From: Streptomyces deccanensis
GTDB taxonomy: Bacteria; Actinomycetota; Actinomycetes; Streptomycetales; Streptomycetaceae
DNA length: 64,000 bases
Direction of reading: 5' to 3'
NCBI RefSeq assembly: GCF_022385335.1
Contig: NZ_CP092431.1
Location: 5,208,001 to 5,272,000 of the forward strand
Under the pieces are notes generated by a model, which worked only from the letters and a program-made list of their open reading frames with translations, ran no database searches and was not told where the DNA came from. The position numbers and the translations under genes are program-made. Below are positions 43,539 through 50,741 of this stretch, piece by piece; position 1 is the stretch's first letter, and each line of letters opens with the position of its first letter.

Positions 43539-44462
43539 ATGACAGCCAATCAACAGAATCAGCCGGATCAACCCGATCAGCCCGATCAGCCCGATCAGCC
43601 GGATCGGCGGGATGTGACGCGTCGTAAGGTCGTCGTGGCCGGGGCGGGTGCCGTGGCGGCGGTGGGCCTCGGCGGCGCCATGGCGGCGAACGCCTTCGCG
43701 GGAGAGCGGAGAGGGAGCGCGGGCGAGGGCTCCGCGCCCTTACCCCGTCCCTCGGAGGAGTGCTATCAGCTGACCTCCGAGGCCATGGAGGGCCCGTACT
43801 ACATCGACGCCGACAAGATCCGCCGGGACGTGACCGAGGACAAGGAGGGCATCCCCCTCATCCTGCGTCTCAAGGTGATCGACTCCGAGACGTGCCGGCC
43901 GGTGCGCGACGCGGCCGTCGACATCTGGCACTGCGACGCGGTGGGTGTCTACTCCGGCTACGAGGACATGGGCAACGGTGACGGCGGCGGCCCGGCCCCC
44001 ACCGCCCCGCCGCCGAGCGGTGATCCCTCCGGTCCGCCCCCGGGCGGCCACCAGGAGCCGACGGACGACACCCGCTATCTGCGCGGCACCTGGCGGACGG
44101 ACCGGCAGGGCTTCGTCACGTTCAGGACCGTCTTCCCGGGCTGGTACCGGGGCCGGTGCGTGCACATCCACCTCAAGGTGCACGTCAACGGTGCGTGGAC
44201 GGACGCCGGTTACGAGGGCGGCAACACCTGCCACACCGGGCAGCTCTACTTCGACGAGGAGTCCGTCCTCGCGTCCGCCGAGGTCGAGCCGTACGCGTCG
44301 AACACGGCGGAGCGCACGACGCTCGACGAGGACTTCATCTACGACGGCAACGGCGCCCAAGGCGGACTGCTGAGACTCCGCTACGACCGGGGGGACATCG
44401 CGCAGGGCGTGCGGGCCTCGCTCACGGTGGGCGTGGACCCGGAGGCGACCAACGAGGGGTAG
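43539..44462 (+). CDS. Tat-exported intradiol ring-cleavage dioxygenase
   Basis: 307 residues. A Tat signal (TRRKVVVAGAGAVAAVG, ending near AFA) follows a QPD tripeptide repeat at residues 8-22. The dioxygenase domain has the non-haem Fe(III) ligands Tyr138 (or 141) in DAVGVYSGY, Tyr203 in FPGWYRGR, and His209/His211 in CVHIH. A Gly/Pro-rich insertion lies at about 146-172. Family members cleave catechol-like diols between the hydroxyls; the secreted Streptomyces type is little studied and may act on lignin-derived or humic phenols outside the cell (inference). TTGACA occurs 30 bases upstream, but no good -10. Followed by its own terminator and a paralogue. Confidence 0.85.
   Translation: MTANQQNQPDQPDQPDQPDQPDRRDVTRRKVVVAGAGAVAAVGLGGAMAANAFAGERRGSAGEGSAPLPRPSEECYQLTSEAMEGPYYIDADKIRRDVTEDKEGIPLILRLKVIDSETCRPVRDAAVDIWHCDAVGVYSGYEDMGNGDGGGPAPTAPPPSGDPSGPPPGGHQEPTDDTRYLRGTWRTDRQGFVTFRTVFPGWYRGRCVHIHLKVHVNGAWTDAGYEGGNTCHTGQLYFDEESVLASAEVEPYASNTAERTTLDEDFIYDGNGAQGGLLRLRYDRGDIAQGVRASLTVGVDPEATNEG
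43562..43606 (+). repeat. 9-bp tandem repeats at the start of the first dioxygenase gene
   Basis: Five head-to-tail units of the form GCCCGATCA encode the repeated tripeptide Gln-Pro-Asp ahead of the Tat motif. Confidence 0.85.
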
Positions 44463-44515
44463 CGCGTGGAGTAGAGCAGGGTAGAGCGAGGTATATCCAG
44501 ATGTTCTGCCGGGAA

Positions 44516-44547
44516 GGGGCTCGAAAGGGACGGCGATTTCGAGCCCC
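44516..44547 (+). terminator. Terminator between the two dioxygenase genes
   Basis: GGGGCTCGAAA (44516-44526) pairs with TTTCGAGCCCC (44537-44547) around a 10-base loop, so the second copy needs its own promoter. Confidence 0.8.
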
Positions 44548-44628
44548 ATTCCCTTCGCTCGGGAAATGCGGGACAAACCACAGCCCCTTCTTATCGCTCT
44601 GACAGTCGGGCTCCCTAATTTCCTGGCC

Positions 44629-45603
44629 ATGACGGGAAACCAGACCGGAAACGAGAAGGCCCAGGGGCCGAAACACAAGCGGGACCTGACGCGCCGCAAG
44701 GTCGTCGTGGCGGGCGCGGGTGCCGTGGCCGCCGTGGGCGTGGGCGGCGCGGTCGTCGCGACCGCGAGCGCGGGCACCACCACGAAGGGCAGCGCCAAGC
44801 CCCGCGCCTCCGCGAGCGCCGGGGAGGAGTGCTACCAGCTCACCTCGGAGACCACCGAGGGTCCGTACTACATCGACGCCGACAAGCTCCGCCGGGACAT
44901 CACCGAGGACAAGGAGGGCATCCCCCTCACTCTGCGCCTCAAGGTGATCGACTCCGTGACGTGCGAGCCGATCCGCGACGCGGCCGTCGACATCTGGCAC
45001 TGCGACGCGCTCGGGCTCTACTCGGGCTACGAGAGCTTCTCCGAGGGCGGCGGCACCGCCCCCACCGGCGCGCCCTCGGGCGAGCCGACGGGTGAGCCGC
45101 CGGCCGGCGGCGGGGGCGGGGGCGGCGGGCACGAGGAGCCGACCAGCGACACCCGCTATCTGCGCGGCACCTGGAAGACCGACAAGCAGGGTCAGGTCAC
45201 CTTCACGACGATCTTCCCGGGCTGGTACCGGGGCCGGTGCGTGCACATCCACACCTAGGTGCACGTCAACGGTGAGTGGACGGACGCGGGTTACGAGGGC
45301 GGGAACACCTGCCACACCGGGCAGTTCTTCTTCGACGAGGAGTCCGTCCTCGCGTCCGCCGAGGTCGAGCCGTACGCGACCTCCACGACGGAGCGCACCA
45401 CCCTCGACGACGACACCATCTACGACGGCAGCGGCACCCAGGGCGGTCTGCTCAAGCTGACGTACAAGAAGAACGACATCGCCAAGGGTGTCGTCGGCTC
45501 CCTCACGGTCGGTGTCGACCCGGAGGCCACGAACACCGGCACGGACGACTCCGTCCAGCCGGGCGCGTCGGAGGCGACGTCGGAGTCCGCCTCGGCGAGC
45601 TGA
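44629..45603 (+). pseudogene. Second Tat-type intradiol dioxygenase, interrupted by an in-frame amber codon
   Basis: Paralogue of the gene at 43539, with the same Tat motif (TRRKVVVAGAG), core and order. At 45253-45258 the paralogue's CTC AAG (Leu-Lys) is ACC TAG (Thr-stop), after which the frame continues without a shift for 114 more conserved codons to the stop at 45603. The break is one codon after the HIH iron ligands, so the 209-residue product would keep all four ligands but lose the C-terminal strands. Three substitutions fall within four bases while the flanks are near identical. A GTG directly after the stop could restart translation but has no ribosome site. Alternatives are a recent pseudogene, a sequencing error, or readthrough. 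Confidence 0.8.
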
Positions 45604-45663
45604 CCCCGACCCGCGTACACCGTCCCTGAGCGGCCGACGGGCGTACGACCCGGCGCACGGCGC

Positions 45664-45698
45664 AGGCCCGGAACCCCCTCCCCCTGGGTTCCGGGCCT
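45664..45698 (+). terminator. Terminator after the second dioxygenase copy
   Basis: AGGCCCGGAACCC (45664-45676) pairs perfectly with GGGTTCCGGGCCT (45686-45698). The 268-base gap up to the next gene holds nothing else I can support. Confidence 0.82.
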
Positions 45699-45871
45699 TC
45701 GCCGTGTGCGCGATCCGGGGGCGGGTACGCGCTGGGGAAGTCATCAGGGGGCGCACAGGTTTCTCGACGGGCGATCACAGGGGGAGGGGATGTGATGGGA
45801 CGTACAGGGTGAGGAACCCGTACGGGATGCACGCCCTGTACGGGACGGAACGTCGAATGCTGGAGGAGGCC

Positions 45872-46435
45872 ATGAAGCTGGCTGTGCTGGTGGCAGTGTT
45901 GCTGATCGTCGGGGCGGTGGTCGCGACCGTCGCGCGGCGGCGGTCCGTGGAGGACCCGCGTCCGTCGTCCGACCTGGACGCGGAGGCCGAGGCCAACCGC
46001 TGGGTCGTACGGCTGGGCGGCAGCCTGGCCGGCATCGACGTACGGGCGCAGGCCCGGGCGGGCGGCAGTGCGGCCGAGTCCCTGACCGAGGCCACCGAAC
46101 GCCTCCGCACCGCCCGCGCCCAGCTGACCAGGGCCCGTACACCGGACGAGTACGCGCGGGTGACGCGGACGGCGGTCGAGGGGCTGCGCCATGTGGGGGA
46201 GGCGCGTGCGGCGTTGGGGGTGGACACGGGCCCGGGTACCGGCGCGGGGCCTGCCGGGGGCGCGGGTTCGCGCGCGGGGTCGGGAGTGCCGGACGGCGGC
46301 GGTCAGGGTGAGGTGCCGGTCGCGGCGTCGGTCCGTACGGCGATCAGGATGCCGCTCGACCAGGTCAGCCGCGTCGTACGGAAGTCCGAGCGGCCCTCCA
46401 GAGCCGCGCGCAGGTCGGTCAGCCCCGCCCCGTGA
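45872..46435 (+). CDS. Membrane-anchored protein of unknown function
   Basis: 187 residues. An N-terminal hydrophobic helix (KLAVLVAVLLIVGAVVATVA) is followed by RRR, giving a cytoplasmic C-terminal part. The middle (about 45-125) is helical and Ala/Arg/Glu-rich (SLTEATERLRTARAQLTRAR), probably coiled. The end is Gly/Ala/Pro-rich and basic. No known domain. The ATG at 45872 follows GGAGGAG by three to five bases; an ATG five codons upstream is possible but covers that site. The next gene, GPP34-type, starts 62 bases later, so the two may be co-transcribed. Confidence 0.72.
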   Translation: MKLAVLVAVLLIVGAVVATVARRRSVEDPRPSSDLDAEAEANRWVVRLGGSLAGIDVRAQARAGGSAAESLTEATERLRTARAQLTRARTPDEYARVTRTAVEGLRHVGEARAALGVDTGPGTGAGPAGGAGSRAGSGVPDGGGQGEVPVAASVRTAIRMPLDQVSRVVRKSERPSRAARRSVSPAP

Positions 46436-46497
46436 CCCTCCGGCCGGCCTGGCGCGGGCGTGGTGAGCGGAACTCCCGGGCTGCCGTGGGCGTCGTA

Positions 46498-47175
46498 ATG
46501 ATCATGACCATGTCGATCGATTCCGCTGCCGCCTCTACGCCTGTCCCCACGACCCTCGGGGAGGAGATTCTCCTCCTCTCGCTCGACGACACCACGGGTG
46601 AGGCGCGGCTTCCCTTGCGGACGCCCTACGCGATCGCGGCGGCGGCCCTGCTGGAGCGGGCGCTGTCCGGGGCGGGCGACGCGGTCGACGGGGCCGAGGG
46701 AGCCGGCGGTTCGGGTGAGGGGGCCCTGCCGGACGACATCGGGAAGTGGCTCCACGAGCACAGAACAGCGGAGTACGAGGCCGCTCTGCGGGGTGTCCTG
46801 GACAAGGGGTTGATCCGGAAGGAGAAGCGCCGGGTCCTGCTCGTCTTCCGCACCACGCGTTATCCGGAGGCCGACGGCACGGTGGAGTCCGCCCTGCGTG
46901 GGCGTCTGGCGGAGGTGGTGCTGGAAGGTGCCGAGCCGGACCCCCGCACCGCCGCCCTGATCAGCCTCCTGCACCACGGTGAACTGCAGACCCTCGCCTT
47001 CCCGGACGCCGACTCCGAGGACTCCCCGGCCCGGCGGCGCATGGCGGAGATCGCCGACCGCCACTGGGCCGACCCCGCCCTCCGCCGGATGGCCGAGACC
47101 GCGGCGGCCACGGCGGCGGCCCTCACGGCGGCGGCGATGGTGACGACGGTCGTGGTGATCACGGCGGTGACCTGA
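46498..47175 (+). CDS. GPP34 (Golgi phosphoprotein 3)-family protein
   Basis: 225 residues. LGEEILLLSLDDTTGE at residue 20 and the following helical pattern (YAIAAAALLERAL, later VLDKGLIRKEKRRVLLVFRTTRYP and TAALISLLHHGEL) are hallmarks of the GPP34 fold. In eukaryotes GOLPH3 binds phosphatidylinositol-4-phosphate at the Golgi. The family is abundant in Streptomyces and other actinobacteria with no settled role; membrane-lipid binding is the inferred activity. The C terminus is an Ala-rich hydrophobic stretch that could associate with the membrane. Three closely spaced ATG codons (46498, 46504, 46510) leave the start open. Confidence 0.82.
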   Translation: MIMTMSIDSAAASTPVPTTLGEEILLLSLDDTTGEARLPLRTPYAIAAAALLERALSGAGDAVDGAEGAGGSGEGALPDDIGKWLHEHRTAEYEAALRGVLDKGLIRKEKRRVLLVFRTTRYPEADGTVESALRGRLAEVVLEGAEPDPRTAALISLLHHGELQTLAFPDADSEDSPARRRMAEIADRHWADPALRRMAETAAATAAALTAAAMVTTVVVITAVT

Positions 47176-47204
47176 GGCCGGGGTCGGCTTCAGGGCCGGG
47201 GTCG

Positions 47205-47411
47205 CGTTCGGCGCCGGGGCGGCCATCCGTGGTCCGAAGGAGGAGAGCGAGCTGCCGGCATCCTGCCCGGGGCCGAGGTCGGGGCAGAGGTGGCGGGCGG
47301 GGTCGAAGCCGGGTTCGGGGCCGGGGTCGGGGCGGCCGTCCTGTGATCCGAGGGCGGCGAGCGAGCTGAGCTGCCGGCGTCCTGCCCGGCGGGGTCGAAG
47401 CCGGGGGCGGG
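47205..47411. repeat. Degenerate direct duplication downstream of the GPP34 gene
   Basis: The segment containing GCTGCCGGCRTCCTGCCCGG occurs at 47251-47270 and 47370-47389 (119 bases apart), together with a repeated GGGGTCGAAGCCGGG and GGGGCGGCC. It fills most of the 237-base gap between convergent genes and is otherwise featureless. Confidence 0.6.
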
Positions 47412-47412
47412 G

Positions 47413-47601
47413 CTAGCGTTTCAGAGTTCGGTAGCGCTTCAAAAGGGAGCCCAGGCGGTTCGGGTCCTTCTCGCCGTTCAGTTCGGTGAGGAGGTCGTCC
47501 GGGCAGTGTTCGTAGAGGTCGCCCCACCAGCCGCGGCGGCGGTTGTCGTAGATGCGGTAGCCGCCGGGGACGCCCCGGGCGACGTACCGTCTCCTGCTCA
47601 C
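47413..47601 (-). CDS. 62-residue basic protein overlapping the AbiEii-like gene
   Basis: GTG at 47601 overlaps the stop of the upstream nucleotidyltransferase gene (GTGA), with GGAGGAGG seven bases before it, so translation is surely coupled. The product is small and basic, rich in Arg, Tyr and Trp, with GGYRIYDNRRRGWWGDLYEHC and a helical end (GSLLKRYRTLKR). It has no membrane segment. I do not recognise the family. Its tight linkage suggests a partner of the nucleotidyltransferase, for instance an antitoxin or specificity factor (inference). Confidence 0.7.
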   Translation of the reverse strand: MSRRRYVARGVPGGYRIYDNRRRGWWGDLYEHCPDDLLTELNGEKDPNRLGSLLKRYRTLKR

Positions 47602-48326
47602 TCGGGTTCCTCCTCCGGTGGGGACGCCAACGCCTCCTCCTCCAGAAGGCGTTCCGCGATGTCGTCGGCCCAGCTCTGGGCCCAGCGACGCACACCCAGG
47701 ATGGCCTCCCCGTCCAGGCCGTGGCGAGCGAATTCCCGGTCGTCGAGCCACTCGGTGCCCTCCAGCCGGGACTGGAGGTCGGCTAGGTCGAAGGCCGTGG
47801 ACGTGGCGGAGGTATGGCGGCGGGCCAGCTCCTCCAGTTCGACGGCGGTCCACTGCGCGGTGGCCGCGTGCACGGCGATCAGGTCGCGGGCCGTGCCCCG
47901 GTCGGCCACCGCCCGGACCTTCGTGCCGACCACGTCCTCCAGGGAGAGGGTGAGGCCGAGAGGCGTCTCCACCGGCGGGTGCCAGAGGGTCTCCTTCAGG
48001 AGGTCCAGGGTGCGTTCCTCCGCCGTGGTGGGGTCGGTGACGACGAGACGGGCGGAGAGCGGGGTCGTCTCCACTGGGCGCACCAGCCAGCCGCGTTCCG
48101 CCAGACCCGCCCGGACCGTGGCCGCGATCCGCTCCATCGGCGCCGGGTGTTCCGTCGCCGTCTCCAGATCCCGGCCGGGCGGCCGCGCCTCGACCAGACC
48201 GTGCGCCTGCGCCGCGTGATCACCGGTGAGAGCGAGGCCGTAGGGGGCGCCGACGGCCAGCACGTCGTCGAGGAGATGGCGCAGCTGCTCGGGGAGGTCG
48301 CGAAGCTGCTCGGGGAGATCACTCAC
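47598..48326 (-). CDS. AbiEii-like nucleotidyltransferase-fold protein
   Basis: 242 residues. The LALTGDHAAQAHGL segment lies where the GG(S) strand of AbiEii/MenA-type nucleotidyltransferases is expected, then RPPGRDLETAT in place of the usual R-x-S-x-DID, and a later RDLIAVH helix shared by this superfamily. The metal-binding DxD is therefore degenerate, and activity is doubtful. The N terminus has a repeated LPEQLRDLPEQLRHLL. GTG start with GAGG seven bases upstream. It leads a two-gene overlapping unit with the 62-residue protein; no AbiEi-type antitoxin gene precedes it. Confidence 0.68.
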   Translation of the reverse strand: MSDLPEQLRDLPEQLRHLLDDVLAVGAPYGLALTGDHAAQAHGLVEARPPGRDLETATEHPAPMERIAATVRAGLAERGWLVRPVETTPLSARLVVTDPTTAEERTLDLLKETLWHPPVETPLGLTLSLEDVVGTKVRAVADRGTARDLIAVHAATAQWTAVELEELARRHTSATSTAFDLADLQSRLEGTEWLDDREFARHGLDGEAILGVRRWAQSWADDIAERLLEEEALASPPEEEPE

Positions 48327-48429
48327 GCGCGGGCCTCGTGCAGAGGTGGGAGTGGGGGCGGCGGGGGTGGGGGTGGGGCCATGAGGGGATTATCACGGCC
48401 CCCGCGGACTTTCCCTGGTCTTTCCCCGG

Positions 48430-49020
48430 TCAGTACGGCCGTCGGCCCACCCAGTTCCCCGGCGGGTCGAAGTTGGCCACGACGTAGGTCCAGCCGTTCC
48501 CGCACCTCGCCTTGGCCGCGCCGACCCGGGTCGAGGCGCGCCAGACCAGCTGGGTGTAGTGGAGGCATTCCCGGTCGTTGACGCAGGAGTTGGAGGGGCG
48601 GTCGTAGTCGGACTTCTCGTCGAGCCACAGGCGGGCCGCGTCCGCCAGCGAGTAGCGGGGGCTGGACCCCTTGGCCAGGTTCTCGCCGTACCGGCTGTTC
48701 GAGTGGACGAGCTCGCAGTCGGCGACCCGCAGCCTCGCCCAGGAACGGGCCTGCGCGGCGACGGACTCGTCCCAGACCAGCGGAGGGACGCCGACGTCCG
48801 CCCGTGCCTGGTTGACGACCGCCAGAAAGCCTCTGACCTCCGGCTTCGACGCGGCCGACACCGACCCGGCACCGGTCACCCCCGCTGCCGTCGCCGTAGC
48901 CGTGACCGTCTCCACGACCGTGGGCCGGGGGCCGGCTGCCTGAGCCGCCCCCGGAGCGAGCGCCAGCGTCGCCGCCGCGGTCGCCGCGGCCACCGTCCGC
49001 GCCCTGTCCCGTCGCACCAC
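48430..49020 (-). CDS. Secreted CAP-domain (SCP/PR-1) protein 1
   Basis: 196 residues. GTG at 49020 follows AAGGAGG by five bases. The signal peptide (RRDRARTVAAATAAATLALAPGAAQAAG) is followed by a short linker and a CAP domain: VNQARADVGVPPLVWDESVAAQARSWA, HSNSRYGENLAKG and HYTQLVWRAST, split by me for length, are the three classic CAP signatures, with the cavity His and Glu present. It has six cysteines after the signal, some in CVNDREC. CAP proteins are extracellular and often bind lipids. It is divergent from the DUF4956-VTC operon. Confidence 0.87.
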   Translation of the reverse strand: MVRRDRARTVAAATAAATLALAPGAAQAAGPRPTVVETVTATATAAGVTGAGSVSAASKPEVRGFLAVVNQARADVGVPPLVWDESVAAQARSWARLRVADCELVHSNSRYGENLAKGSSPRYSLADAARLWLDEKSDYDRPSNSCVNDRECLHYTQLVWRASTRVGAAKARCGNGWTYVVANFDPPGNWVGRRPY

Positions 49021-49251
49021 TCGTGCCTCCTTCTGCTCCGCATCTCCAACTGCGCCAACTGCCTTACTGGCGCAGCTACTTGTAGGGCAGCGCGAGGACA
49101 GGCCGGGGGCCAGGGGATCTTCTGCCACCCCATCGGGGGAATCGGAGCACGTCCGGGTTTCGGAAGCCATTGCACCGTGACCTGCGGGCGGGCGCCCCTC
49201 GAGAGGGTCTGTTCGGAGGGAGCGAGCGGGGGAACACCACTGGGCGCCCGG

Positions 49252-49295
49252 GTTCACCCGCCGTTGGCCGGTGGAACTTCTCAAGTTCAGTTAAG
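49252..49295 (+). promoter_or_regulatory. Candidate PHO box upstream of the DUF4956-VTC operon
   Basis: Four contiguous 11-bp units start with GTTCACC (49252), GTTGGCC (49263), GAACTTC (49274) and GTTCAGT (49285). The first matches the PhoP unit GTTCACC exactly, the fourth at five of seven positions, the second at five, and the third poorly. It lies 47-90 bases upstream of the DUF4956 start. Confidence 0.45.
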
Positions 49296-49341
49296 GGAAG
49301 GCAAAGGGTGCTCAAAGGTCGACCCCCGATTGTCTTTTGAC

Positions 49342-49950
49342 ATGGACCAGACCCTTCTCGTGGTCGCCGATCTGGCCGCCATCTCCGTGCTGACCTTCGC
49401 GGTCTACTTCCCGCGCCACCACCGCCGGGACCTCATCGCCGCCTTCCTCGGCGTCAACGTCGGTGTGCTCGCGGTGGCGATGACGCTCAGCTCGTCGTCG
49501 GTCGGCATCGGCCTCGGCATGGGGCTGTTCGGCGTCCTGTCGATCATCCGGCTGCGGTCCAACGAGATCGCCCAGCACGAGATCGCGTACTACTTCTCCG
49601 CGCTCGCCCTCGGCCTGCTGGCCGGGCTGCCCGAGCAGGTCAACGCCCTGTCGATGCTGCTCATGGCACTGATCGTCGCCACGATGTACGTCGGCGACCA
49701 CCCCCGGCTGTTCGGCCGCTACCGGCAGCGCAGTCTGCGCCTCGACGCCGCCTACACCGACGAGGACGCCCTGCGCGCCCACCTCGAAGTCCTGCTGGGC
49801 GGGCGGGTGGTGAACCTCTCCGTGCAGAACGTCGACCTGGTCAACGACATGACCCTGGTCGACGTCCGGTACGTCGTCACCGGCGGGGGCCCGCGCGCAC
49901 CGCGAGAGGCCGGCGGCCGGGTCGAGCGGGCCGAGGGGGTCCGGGCATGA
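49342..49950 (+). CDS. DUF4956 integral membrane protein
   Basis: 202 residues. Four predicted transmembrane helices occupy residues 5-125 (for example VVADLAAISVLTFAVYF and NALSMLLMALIVATMYVG). The loop FGVLSIIRLRSNEIAQHEIAYYF is the family signature. A cytoplasmic domain (about 130-185, HLEVLLGGRVVNLSVQNVDL) ends the protein. DUF4956 genes are recurrently next to VTC-domain genes, and this protein could be the membrane channel or anchor for polymer transfer (inference). The ATG at 49342 has no Shine-Dalgarno, so initiation may be leaderless or elsewhere. ATGA overlap with the VTC gene. Confidence 0.83.
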   Translation: MDQTLLVVADLAAISVLTFAVYFPRHHRRDLIAAFLGVNVGVLAVAMTLSSSSVGIGLGMGLFGVLSIIRLRSNEIAQHEIAYYFSALALGLLAGLPEQVNALSMLLMALIVATMYVGDHPRLFGRYRQRSLRLDAAYTDEDALRAHLEVLLGGRVVNLSVQNVDLVNDMTLVDVRYVVTGGGPRAPREAGGRVERAEGVRA

Positions 49951-50741
49951 CGGCCCTGGACTCCGTCGCCCCCGTGGTCGGGGCGCTGCGCCCCATCGGC
50001 CTCGACGAACTCGTCGACCGCGCCGAGCTGCTGACCCGACTGGACCGCAAGTACATGCTGCCCCTCACCGACCTGCCCTTCGTGGTCGGCGGACTGGAGG
50101 AGGACGTACAGGTCCTGGAGGTCGACGGCGCGCGGCGGTTCGCGTACCGGTCCGTGTACTTCGACACCCCGGACATGGCCGGCTATCTGGCCGCCGCCCA
50201 CCGCCGCCGACGCCGCTTCAAGCTGCGGATACGGACCTACCTCGCCTCCGGGCAGCACTTCCTGGAGGTCAAGACGCGCGGTCCGCGCGGCACCACCGTC
50301 AAGCAGCGGGTCCCGTACGACGGGGAGCCGGGGCGGCTGGGTCCCGAGGCGCGGGCGTACGTCGACGACGTGCTCCGCGCGGCGGGCATCGACTCCCACG
50401 GCTTCCGCCTGGTCCCGGCGTTGACCACCCGCTACCTGCGCACCACCCTCTTCCTGCCGGGCAGCGGCAGCCGGGTCACCGTCGACACCGACCTGACCTG
50501 GGCGTTGCCCGACGGGACCGAGCTGCGCACCCCCGAGCGGACCATCGTCGAGACCAAGGCGGGCCGCGCCGGATCGAGCGCGGACCGGCTGCTGTGGTCG
50601 CTCAGGCACCGGCCCTGCCCGGTCTCCAAGTACGGCACCGGGCTCGCCGCGCTGCGGCCCGACCTGCCCGCCAACCGTTGGCTGCCCGTCCTGCGGCGCC
50701 ACTTCCCCACCGCACCGACACCGAACGGGAGCCCCGCATGA
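49947..50741 (+). CDS. VTC-domain protein (probable polyphosphate polymerase)
   Basis: 264 residues. The beta-tunnel VTC fold is recognised from TRLDRKYMLP, YRSVYFDTPDM, RRRRFKLRIRTY, FLEVKTRGPRG, RYLRTTLF and TIVETKAG, which line the tunnel with basic and acidic residues as in yeast Vtc4, where ATP is polymerised to polyphosphate with metal. No SPX domain is present. It overlaps both neighbours by ATGA, so the three proteins probably act as one machine. A role in polyphosphate or phosphate transfer to an envelope acceptor is inferred. Bacterial VTC proteins are largely uncharacterised. Confidence 0.85.
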   Translation: MTALDSVAPVVGALRPIGLDELVDRAELLTRLDRKYMLPLTDLPFVVGGLEEDVQVLEVDGARRFAYRSVYFDTPDMAGYLAAAHRRRRRFKLRIRTYLASGQHFLEVKTRGPRGTTVKQRVPYDGEPGRLGPEARAYVDDVLRAAGIDSHGFRLVPALTTRYLRTTLFLPGSGSRVTVDTDLTWALPDGTELRTPERTIVETKAGRAGSSADRLLWSLRHRPCPVSKYGTGLAALRPDLPANRWLPVLRRHFPTAPTPNGSPA

